DNA of 64,000 bases from Quillaja saponaria (Eukaryota; Streptophyta; Magnoliopsida; Fabales; Quillajaceae). The notes under the pieces are model-generated. The model was not told the DNA's origin, did no database searches, and was given only the letters and a program-made list of their open reading frames with translations. This document shows positions 13,371 to 23,600 of the stretch, in pieces (within the stretch, counting starts at the first letter, position 1; each line of letters begins with the position of its first letter). Both the position numbers and the translations under genes were made by a program. The stretch spans positions 310,001 through 374,000 of the forward strand of contig CM055607.1 of the NCBI GenBank assembly GCA_029379385.1, read 5' to 3'.

Positions 13371-14760
13371 TCCAACACCACTACCAAGTACCACTATCAA
13401 TATCCTTCATTTTCTGATTCTGATGTGGCAACTGTCAACTCATCCCTCAAGGTATACAAAAAGATCAGTTTAGCTAAATAATGAAGTGCTTCTTTCTTTT
13501 ATTATTTATCATTATCAAATACGTATCATTTTCACGAATATTTGAGATATTGTTGTATAATTATGGGTGGGGTTCTATTATTTTTTTTTAAACAATTTTT
13601 TATTATTATTAATATGGAACAGAGAATTGAAAATATTTGTATTTTCTTGCATGCGTGGCAATCTTACAACCACGAATGAAGTGTAAATGGTATTTATTTT
13701 TCTTTTTTAATAGTGAGTGGCAATGGATTATTTGTTTTTATTTGCTTTGCTTTCTGCATAAAACAATTTACATGGGCAGACTATTTAGAGTGAATGCTTA
13801 TGAGTTATGATAAATCAAATTCTCAGCTAGCTTATGCGTACACTGATACCCACAATTACAATTGAAAAGTGGAATTAATTCTAATTAAGGCATTAGTCAT
13901 AGTAAATATTAAATCTGCTGTTTAATTATAAGATAGACTTGATTGACATATTCCACTGCCTGGCCTGCCAATCAATTCAATGTTGAAATATGAATTCATT
14001 ATGACCAACACAACACTGACACCTCTTTAATTATTATTTTTACCCGGTGGGCATTAAATTGGAAATTAAACTAGAGTTGGGAGAGGAAGAAGGTTAAGAT
14101 GAAGCATTATATCATAGACAAAGACACATGCATATATGTTTGATGTTGAGTCACCCTCAACCATCAATTTTTTATTTTATTTTTAACGCGGAATCCTAAT
14201 ATCCATCAGTGTGTAGGATATTATGACAGTGTCAAATGTCTATTTTTTTATATTTTTTTTTTCAAGTTTATCTATTTAATGTAGATTAACAGAAAGGAGT
14301 TTTATGTTCAAGAGAAAAATGGTGATCCCACAAATTCTTAATTCTAATATGGAAAAATCAATACTTAATACCAGATATCTCTCCGTTTTCAACGTAATAA
14401 AAGCATAATTTTCTCTATCTCGCGCTTTCTTTTCTCTCTCCTTTCTCATCTTCCATCTTCCATCTTCCATCTTCCATGGCTTTTGCTGAGTTATTTGATT
14501 AATTGTTTACTTAACCAGCATCTTTCTTTGATAACAAAGAAATAACCTATCAAAGTCCAAGAAAAAGGAGGTAAGGTTAGCGTGCACGCGTGCATATTCA
14601 TAAACCGGTTGACATATAGACAGATTGACAGATAGTGCGTAAAATTGCATTATATGCCTTAGCTCTGCTTTATGCAAATGCCATTATAGAGAATTGGATG
14701 TGCCACATGCACAGGGGAATCCCACTAACTAGGAGAGACTTTTGCATGCATTGGGTTCCC

Positions 14761-15600
14761 ACTTCCTTATAAATCTTCCACTTGGGATCGAGTTTAGCCA
14801 AGCGATCCTTACCCACTCACATACACACACACACATATATATAAAGAAAAAAAAAATAAAAAATAAAAGATGAAATTAAACTGTCTTTCTATTTCGGTAA
14901 TAGATTAGAGCACCTTTGTTCTCTTTCATGCAACAGAGCAGCTTGTTTCAACCGACCTTGTACCATCTCTTAATCTTCCATATGTTAGACCCTTTTATAT
15001 TATCTGCGGGGGCTTCTTTGGCTTTGAAAATCTCAAAGCCAAGGACTGATAATGATGAGTTGGTTATTGGAGAAAACTTCACTACCAAATAACATGAGAA
15101 TCGTGATAATGATGAACTGGGTATTGGAGAAAATCTCCATTCCACCGTTGACATGCTAGAAACTGTGGCTGCAGAAACAGAGGTGAAGAACAGATCAAAA
15201 TCGGTTGAAACAAGCTGCTATGTTGCAGGAAAAAAACAACCTAAGGTGCTCTAATTTATACACAGTATAATATCATCTTCCTTTTCTTTATATATGTGTG
15301 TGGGTTTGAAGGATTGCTTGGCTAAACAGAGGTGAAGAACAGATCAAACTAATACTGGTGGTAATATTTGATCTTGATTTAGATTAAATCAGAAAATATT
15401 GGATTCTGTACTTTCATCATGAACTTGTTACAAACAACCTTTGATAATGACAGCAAAAGCAGGTGCATATGGTATTCATGGTGGTGGTGGCTTGTGCAAA
15501 GATTCATGGGCTGATCTTGTGGGATAAGGGAAATTCATCCTTATTCTTGTCACGTTCTTTGGAAGGCTCAAAATTTGTACCATCAATACTCCTTTCTTTT
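14761..15600 (+). pseudogene. Rearranged HKT transporter pseudogene with internal inverted repeat
   Basis: Homologous to the intact HKT at 23601-25587 but scrambled. The forward part (14761-15049) keeps the TATA box, 5'UTR, ATG (14870) and early coding sequence, with deletions of about 22 bp (after 14954) and 20 bp (after 15000). The block at about 15049-15202 is inverted: its reverse complement matches the pore-loop A coding region of exon 1. The block at 15206-15327 is an inverted copy of the 5'UTR and start region. A 24-bp direct repeat (15176-15199 and 15325-15348) brackets that block. Forward exon 3 sequence resumes at about 15455-15595. The rest of exon 1 and all of exon 2 are missing. 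It cannot encode a transporter. The reverse-strand open frame at 14948-15154 is inverted and forward HKT sequence, not a gene. Confidence 0.9.
14768..14774 (+). promoter_or_regulatory. TATA box retained upstream of the HKT pseudogene
   Basis: TATAAAT in the context CTTCCTTATAAATC, the same position and context as the TATA box of the intact HKT at 23497. The pseudogene may therefore still be transcribed (inference). Confidence 0.6.
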
Positions 15601-15659
15601 CCCCTCTATCCAGCCCCCAATTCGACACTAACCTCCGTTCCATCTTTCTAGCAGCTTGA

Positions 15660-18361
15660 GGCCCAGAGCCAACTCAAATCATTTTCAGCCCATCACGTTT
15701 AAGGCTTTTGGGCTCTTATAAAAAGATTATGAAGCCCACTCATCATTTGGTCGTAATTAATTTTTAGCTGGAGGTTTACAAACAAAGAATTTTTTATTTT
15801 TTTTAATCCTTTTTCATTTTTTAAATGTCAATCTCAGTCCTCAAACATCAAATTATGGTTCTTATAAATATTTACACATCTATAAACTATCTATCGATGG
15901 TAGAATTTCAATTTGAGATTATATAATCTCAACACTTTCATTTTAACTATTAAATTAAGTTCTTAATCAATATGTTACCCCTAATATTACACTTTTAATT
16001 TATAATAAAATTCTAATCCCCACATAATTATGTTATAATTATTAAAGAAAATGTAATTAATTAATTAGAAAGGGCCCTGCTATATATTGCGGCGTGATAC
16101 TGTTCTTAGAAAAAGTGCATTATGGAACCGTACACCTTTCACTTATTTTAATTTTTTTCATAATTAAAACAAATGATATAATATTATTGAACAAGTCCAT
16201 GGATAAAGAAATTTTACTACCCCAAATATTTATAATATTCAAACAAGCCAATATAAGTTAATTAGCAAAAATAATGGAAGAAGAAAAAAATGACAACCCA
16301 CCATATATGTCATAAGCACAAGTATATAAACAAATAATGACCAAATTGTGATTATAATTTTTTTTTTCATTTGTCATTAAGTTAAGGTTTAGTTTGTTTA
16401 TAATAATATGATAATGAGTAAATGCAACTTCGTGGAATAATTTTAAAATTATAGATAATGAAATTAATATTAAAAATTCTAAATGACTGAATAAAAAATA
16501 GACAATTCTAATAAATCACAACAATAATTAAGCCTCATGTTTTATGATTATCAACCACTAATTAGCTAATTATCTAGATATATAATTCTTTCCAAAATTT
16601 AAAAATCTGTCCCATTTAATAAAAATTAACAATATAATTATTTGCAATTATTAAAAAAAAATTGACGAATTTAGTATTACCTACTATTGATATATTATCA
16701 TAATTATATATTATCAATATTAAAAATATTTAGGACAAAAAAATCAGACATAAATAATTACAATTACATCAATATTAAAATAAAATAAGTAATCTATTTG
16801 AAGCAAAATAATAACTAAGAAGTATTTATGTGATAATAAATTTTAATTAGGTATTCAAGAAAATAAATGTTCTTCCAGTAAAACACATTTATATTCATAA
16901 CAAATATAAAAATAAAAAATAAACAAATTCACAAATCTATAATTTTTTTAATTTTTGAGATGGAAGAAGTATTAGAAGAATTAAAAGTTAACATAACAAT
17001 ATTACTAATTATGAAAACTATACTCTTAATATTTTTTAATTAATAGTATTGTTTTAAAGAGAGAGAAAAAAAAACTATTTCATAAATTTGAGAATAACTA
17101 AAAGATATTATAAATATTCGAAACTTATTAAATAAATTTTTTTGAGAAATTCTAGGAGAAACTACTAGCATATAATTATTAAAAACTCATAATTTTTTAT
17201 GAACTAAAAATTAAATTCTATAATAATGAAAATTATACTCTTAATATTTCTTATAATTCATAATATTTTTTAGAACTAAAAATTATGATTATTAGGAACT
17301 TATCAAACAAACAAAAAAAAAAAGAGAGAAATTCAACATTAATTACTATTGACAAATAATTATTGAAAATTAAAATTTTATTAATATTGAGAAAAATTAG
17401 TAAAAAAAATAATTAATAGTTCTAAAACAATTACAACCCTATTGATATTAAAATAAATAAAAATTAGAATAATTTTTTTAAATAAAATAATAATTAAAAA
17501 TAATTATATAATAATAACAACTTATAAGATATTTAAGGAAAATAAACATTTTGTCAATATATATTTGTATGTCAAGTGTGGGGATCTAGTAGTATATATA
17601 AATAAATTATGAATAATGGTGGACACGGCTTGTAGGGGGAAGACTGAGCAGGGTCGTTAATCAAATCAAAGTGGATAATTAATTATAAGTTTAAATGCTC
17701 ATCCATTTGCCCCTACTTCTACACATGTTATTACAATAAATTACAAACTCATTATTTAATATTTATTGAAACACACTAAGGTTAAGCTTTAGCAAATATG
17801 AGAATTCCCTTTCTTAAATGAATGTTAAATCAACAGTGTAAATTTTTATTTTTTTTGGGAAAAATAATAAAAATTTCAATTTTATCTCTAAAGTATCAAA
17901 AAATATTTTTTTTTTCTTCAAATGAGTCATAAACACTTGTTTATATTGTTACTTACTTTTAGTTTCTTAGTCTTAATAAAAATAATTTTAACTCAATTTG
18001 TTAAATTTTATTTTATTATCATTTTTACATATATACAAGTAAATTTTAATATTAAATAAAATAGGTTTGAATTTATTTTTTTTATTAAATCAAATCTTCC
18101 CGGAGCACTACTTTCTTGTTTTTCAAGTTGAAAAGATGACTCTGTCTGAAGAAATGACATATTTGTCTATTACTCTACTACTCTATTAGACAACGGTCTG
18201 ATTCTTCAAATGAACATTTATCTTCTTGCTTCATGTTATTTAATGAAATTGACTGATTCAAAAGAAGAAAGCGAATTGATAGCCTAATATTGTTGAAAAT
18301 TATATACCTCCAGTATCTTGCTTCAAGATATGTTAAAAACTGAGATGAACTAAAAGTTTCA
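15660..18361. other. AT-rich gene-free DNA within duplication unit A
   Basis: No coding capacity seen. The flanks (15640-16330 and 17590-18360) align with 25750-26400 and 26785-27550 of unit B. The central 1.2 kb, mainly A/T homopolymers and short AT motifs, has no counterpart there. Confidence 0.6.
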
Positions 18362-19800
18362 TGTTGATTTTAATAATACAAGTGCATGTATTATTAATAA
18401 GTAATATTGTAAAGTAGAGTGTCCATCCCATGAGAAATCAATTATGACTAATATTTAGTTAAGTACTAAAAATTAATACAATTCCTAATTTTATCCAAAC
18501 AAATGAATTAGAGTTGAAAATCTAATTGGCTATTGGCAAATTAAACTTAAGAATTTAATGGAATGAAAGTATAGAATTACAAATTCCCTCAACACTTCAC
18601 TTGAATCTTTTCTATTACCTTTTTAATTACTTAGTTATAGTACCAAGTTGTTAACCTAGGGTTCTAATTCAATTATAAGTATCTTCTGAAATGCTTATAA
18701 CAACAACTCACTTAACTAATTAACTATATTCTTATGAGAATTGAATTAAACAATATTCATTAAGAGTATACCTAATTTGGCTACACATGGTATGAAAATA
18801 TATTTCTATTCTATATACAAATCAAACACATTCAATCTAGGTGAATGAATTCAAACAAGTGCTATTTCAATCAAGGCTAACACTAAACTCCATTTTCCAA
18901 GCTTATTTAGGTTACCACATCAATCTAATTAGTAGCTAAACAATTAAAAGCATTAAGTAAAGAATGAAATAAACAATTCAAATACTAAATCCTAAACAAT
19001 TGATAAATAAAATAATTCAAGCTACATCTTGAGTTCTTCCTGGAGACTAAATAAATTCATGCTACCTACTCGTACACAAAAAGTAAAAGAGTTCAACCAT
19101 CAAGCAAATACAAGAAAACTAAAGAAAGGTGTAAGAAAAGAAAAAATTAATGATGGTCAATCATCTTCCAACCTCCCAAGCTCCGTTTGATAGCTCTTTT
19201 ATCTTCAGAAAAACTCAGTTCAATTGTCTCTGTTGAATTCTCAAAGCCATTCCTTCTTAGGTTTCAAAACCCTCAATTTGAGTTCAATTCGGACTAGAAA
19301 ATAGGGTCAACACTGCAACTAGCCTAACTTTCCGACATTGTAGCTCTAAGGACATAGTGTAAATTCATCGAAAATTAGAGCTTCCAAACCCATGGACGTC
19401 GTGGCGCCCACTCCTTTGTCCTAGGCGCCATGGTGCCCACAAGCTGGCACCTAGCTCCTTATTCAGGATTGTTGCTTTACCCTTTTTTAATGCCATGGTG
19501 CTCGTTTTTCAATGGTTGCGACGTGCAAAGTCTATAAATCCTTTATCTTCCATTTTGACTTCAAATAGGTCTCTTTTATGTATTAAACCTTCAAAATAAA
19601 AAAATCAAGTTAATAAATAATGAAATTCTTATTTAAAACCTAAATCATATCCATAATCAACTAGAATTCTATATCCTAATACGATATTGACTAAACTAGG
19701 AATTAAACTAAAAACTAAACAAATATAAAGGAAAATTCAAGAACATAGCCAAATTAAATGATCAAAGGATATAAAATAAGTCAATATCAAAGACTTATCA
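18362..19800 (-). mobile_element. Probable solo LTR, Ty3-gypsy type
   Basis: A 1439-bp insertion present in duplication unit A but absent from the matching place in unit B (about 27550). Read on the minus strand it starts TGATAAGTC and ends ATCAACA, so it has the TG...CA ends of an LTR. It carries an internal GC-richer patch (19390-19460, with GTGGCGCCC and GGCGCCATGG) like that of some plant gypsy LTRs (from memory of such families). No internal gag/pol is present and no clear target-site duplication was found. It inserted after the segmental duplication. Confidence 0.55.
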
Positions 19801-20133
19801 CATATCCTTATCTCCCACTCAACAAAGTGTAAATTATTATCTTTAAGAATATTTCGTAATTGAGTATTTGTGCTAAAATTATACTCACACTCATATTTGC
19901 ATTTGTGAAGAAACCATAGTATGAATCTAGAGCTTAGAGTTAAGTTTGGTAGAATTTTACTTGTGTTAAATTCTGATGAACTTGTTGGCCACGAATTCTG
20001 TTAATTTAGCTAGGTTATTAAATCCTAGAATTCAGTTGTAAAGATTTGACTAAGTCATACAATTAGTTAGGTTGTTGAGCCCTGTAATTCAATTGTGAAG
20101 GTTGATTCCTGCAAATCATTGGTGTAAAGGTTG
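19801..20133 (+). mobile_element. LTR-retrotransposon-like fragment at duplication junction
   Basis: Matches 27565-27900 in unit B, including TTGTGCTAAAATT and repeated GGTTATT/GAGCCCTGTAATTCAATT-like phrases. The unit B version continues to 28170 and ends in a C-rich stretch like the 3' border of copia LTRs. In unit A it stops abruptly at the duplication junction. Confidence 0.35.
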
Positions 20134-20221
20134 CTACATATGTGTGTGTGTATATATATACACACACCTGTGTGCTGCTAACTTTTGTCTAATTTGTACT
20201 TCAAAACTAAATTTATATCAG

Positions 20222-20686
20222 GACTTGAAGCTTGGGCATTGGGCGAGATAGAAGAATTTGGGATGCTTATAACAGCTTCTGGTCTAAGTTCTATTCGGAA
20301 CTATGAATGTGGCATATCCTAAACCTGGAAACTTTTCGTCTTTAATTAAGGCCATGTGTTGTGAACCCTCATGAGATTTATATAAAATAATAACTCTGTG
20401 AAGACATTGAGTTTCTATTGTTATGATCCTTAAATGAATTTTGTGATTGTGAAGGTTGAGAACCACTGATTCAACTGTATGAGATCCTTGTGAGGGCTCC
20501 TGGCGTATTTGGAGCACGATTCAGTGGTGCTGGTTTTAGAGGATGCTGTGTTGCATTAGTAGACGCTGAGCTTGCAGAGTTGCAGGTGAAGCAGCATCAT
20601 TTGTGAGGACAGAATATCTGAAGGTGCAGCCTTTGTTGGCCAGCCAAATCAACCAAGACTCCACCCCTGTTCTGATTTGTGACTGA
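20222..20686 (+). pseudogene. Truncated galacturonokinase pseudogene (last two exons only)
   Basis: A copy of galacturonokinase exons 13 (20222-20311) and 14 (about 20455-20686). It lacks the other twelve exons and so was non-functional from its creation. Later decay: the donor after exon 13 changed from GT to GC, the second codon of exon 14 changed from TGC to the stop TGA, a duplication of several bases sits near 20575 (GCAGAGTTGCAGG), and an insertion plus a deletion near the end replace the original C-terminal codons. The AGG-to-ATG change in exon 13 gives no new gene. Confidence 0.92.
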
Positions 20687-22189
20687 TCCAACACCACTAC
20701 CTAGTACCAATTACTCTTGCCAGCTAGATATCAATATCCTTCATTTTCTGATTCTGATGTGGCAACTGTCAGTGTCAACTCATCCCTCAAGGTGTACAAA
20801 AAGATCATTCTAGCAATAATGAAGTGCTTCTTTCTTTTATTATTTATTATTATCAATACGTATCATTTTAACTAGTAATTGAGATATTGTTCTATAATTA
20901 TGGGTTGGGTTCCCTTTCTCCTTTTTAAAAATTATTATTAATATGGACCAGAGAATTCAAAATATTTGTATTTTCTTGAATGCGTGGCAATCTAACAACC
21001 ACGAATGAAGTGTCCATGGGATTATTTGTTTTTATTTGCTTTGCTTTCCGCATAAAACAATTTACATGGGCAAACTATTTAGTGTGATCGCATACGCCAA
21101 ATTCTTATTATTTTTTTACAAATTTATTGTTGGCTTACTTATTATTTTAATTTTTAAAATTATTTTTCTCAATCAATCATATTCTTGGATACTTCAAATT
21201 TCTCAGTTCAATTTTTATTTATAGATTATGAATTAACGAAATAATTTTACTTGACATAAAATTAATTATAAATATAAATTAAGTTTATATCTTATAAAAA
21301 AATTAATTATTTTATTATTAAATTTTACAAAATCATTTTATTTATATATAATATAATAATAAAAAATTATAAATCAATTAAAAAATTTTAAATTCTAAAT
21401 AATAAAATTGACTAAAAATATATTTAAAAACTGACCTAACCTCGAGAACTAAAACAATAATTAACCTTCTTCTTCTACGTACACTGACGCCCACAAGCAC
21501 AATTGAAAAGTCGAATTAATTCTAATTAAGGCATTAGTCACAGTAAATATTAAATCTGCTGTTAATTATAAGAAATGCTTGATATGACATATTCCACTGC
21601 CTGCTCTGCCAATAAATTCAAACATTAATTCATTATGACCAACTCCAACACAACACTAACGTTTCTTTAAAATTATTATTTTTATCAAGTGGGAATTGAA
21701 TTTGAAATTAAACTAAAGCTAAAGCTAAAGAAGAAAGAGGAAAGGGAATTTAGAGGAAGCATCACTGATCATATCATAGATACAAAATGCCACATGCATA
21801 CATGTCTAATGACTGATGTTGTGTCACCCTTCGCCATCAAAATTTTTTTTTTTTAATGGGTAATCCTAACATTAATTAATGTACATGTAGATATTATTAC
21901 AGTGTTTAATATCCAAATTTTTTGAAGCTTAACTATTTAATGTAGATTAACACAAAGGGGTTTTATGTAAATTACATGAGCAAAAAATGTGATCCCACAA
22001 ATTCTGTAATCTTTAATTCTAATCTCAAAAAAATAAATAAAAAAAATCCTAATATCAGATATCATAAAAGCATAATTTTCTTTCTTTTCTCTCTCCTTTC
22101 TCATTGTTCATTTTCTGTATTTCATGACTTTTGCTGAGAGTCATTTGACTTATTGTTTACTTAATTTAACCACCATATTTCTTTAAGAA

Positions 22190-23262
22190 CAAAAGATTTA
22201 TGTGAGTGCAATAACTATATGGTATTATTCACCGTGCTTTATATGTATTCCTTCCGTGTTTTATAATATTTGATTAAACTAGTTCAAAATTATTATTGAT
22301 ATAAAATTTTGTATTCAAAATCAGTTCTGTGCATGTTCTCCAATCCTCCCTCGGCCACCTTTTTTCCTACATGAGTCGTGTACACTGGAGAAGGTAGATA
22401 AAATGAGGAATTAGTCTGGTAATATTGAGCTATGGTGGAAATACATAGCTTAAAATAACAAATACCAATCAATAATAGTAATATTGAGTTTAAAATACAA
22501 AAAAATAGAGATATAGAGAGAGAATGAGAAACGAGGGTTTGATTTGAGGAAGGAATGAATTTGTATACTCTTCTGTAGTTCTGTATCTGAGAGATGATTC
22601 TATTCCAAATTCATGACTTCAAATTTTACCCTAAACATTATATAAATTAGTAATCTGACTTAAAAAGATAATAATTCAAATTATTTTTCCCAATAAAATA
22701 TATATCTCTCTCGTTAACTCAGTCAACACTCCCACTCTCTCCTCAAATCACACATTTAACTAGTCCTCTTATGTTGAATCTGGCTCTTCAAGAGATGATC
22801 ATGAGAAGGACATTAGGAAACAGAGATAAGGAGAATGTGATAATGAGAGAGATAAGATGATAAGAAGAGTGTTTAAGAGTTTTATTGAGGAAGAAAATTT
22901 TAATTATTATCTTTTAAGTCAGATTATTAATATACCCTCCACGTTAAATTTGAATTAAAAAAACAATGACATTAATAACTTTCCCATACATTGGTGTATG
23001 AGGATTGGATTACATAAAACACCAACGTGCTCATGGATATTATAAATGGAACATGCATGGATGAAGGATGTCTGCTTCTCAACCCATGTATGTGACAAGA
23101 CAACACAGGCGTACAAGTCGCCAATTGAAGTCTGCTTCCCAACCCAGGATATTGTATATATGCCCTTTCCCAACAAATTGTCTTATATCATCTCAATTCC
23201 CATGATCTGATCTCAAATGAAGCACATGATTACCGAAGATTTAATCCAGTCGGTCCACACCA
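22190..23262. mobile_element. Insertion in HKT upstream region, with foldback repeat
   Basis: About 1.07 kb absent from the equivalent place in unit A (about 14533). It contains a foldback structure: 22640-22677 (TAATCTGACTTAAAAAGATA) is inverted at 22901-22933. Weaker matching extends from about 22617 to 22960, with an AATAAAA/TCTCTCTC core also mirrored. It is likely a MITE-like element, perhaps nested in other inserted DNA. Exact ends and target duplication were not resolved. It sits about 0.3-1.3 kb upstream of the intact HKT TATA box. Confidence 0.5.
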
Positions 23263-23496
23263 AAAACAAAGAAACAACCTATCAACTATCAAGCTCAAAG
23301 AAAAAGGAAGTTTACATGCGTGCACGTGTGTATATTAATAAACCGGTTGATACATAGACAGATTGAGAGATAGTGTGTAAAATTGCAGCATATGCTTTAG
23401 CTCTGCTTTATGCAATGCCATTATAGGGAATTAGATATTCCCCGGGAATCCCACTAACTAGGACAGACCTTTGCATGGATTGGGTTCTCGCTTCCT

Positions 23497-23503
23497 TATA
23501 AAT
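23497..23503 (+). promoter_or_regulatory. TATA box of the intact HKT gene in unit B
   Basis: TATAAAT about 100 bp upstream of the ATG at 23601. It is conserved with the pseudogene copy at 14768. Confidence 0.6.
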
Positions 23504-23535
23504 CCTCAACTTGGGATCGAATTTAGTTAAGCAAT

Positions 23536-23538
<3 letters not shown>

Positions 23539-23575
<37 letters not shown>
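23539..23575. repeat. (TC)n microsatellite in HKT 5' leader
   Basis: An uninterrupted TC dinucleotide run of about 37 bp, 26 bp before the HKT ATG. The matching place in unit A is an ACACAC/ATATAT stretch instead, so the repeat is lineage-specific. Pyrimidine runs in plant leaders can affect expression (general knowledge). Confidence 0.9.
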
Positions 23576-23578
<3 letters not shown>

Positions 23579-23600
23579 CATATACATAAAGAAAAGAAAG

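Larger units (their letters stand above)
12826..20133. repeat. Tandem segmental duplication, unit A
   Basis: A direct repeat of 20134-27900 at several-kb scale. Matching landmarks in order (unit A / unit B): galacturonokinase exons 13-14 with introns (12897-13370 / 20222-20686); HKT promoter and TATA (14768 / 23497); HKT exon 3 sequence (15455-15595 / 25415-25560); GGCTTTTGGGC-type motif (15700 / 25795); AATAATGGTGGACACGG (17610 / 26819); CATATTTGTCTATTACTCTA (18157 / 27370); LTR-like fragment (19801-20133 / 27565-27900). Each unit has its own later insertions. The junction near 20133 joins LTR-like sequence to galacturonokinase intron 12. Confidence 0.9.

Noticed and set aside
14948..15154. 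Reverse-strand HKT-like peptide as a separate gene
   Set aside because: It is produced by the inverted block of the rearranged HKT pseudogene and lacks the rest of the protein.
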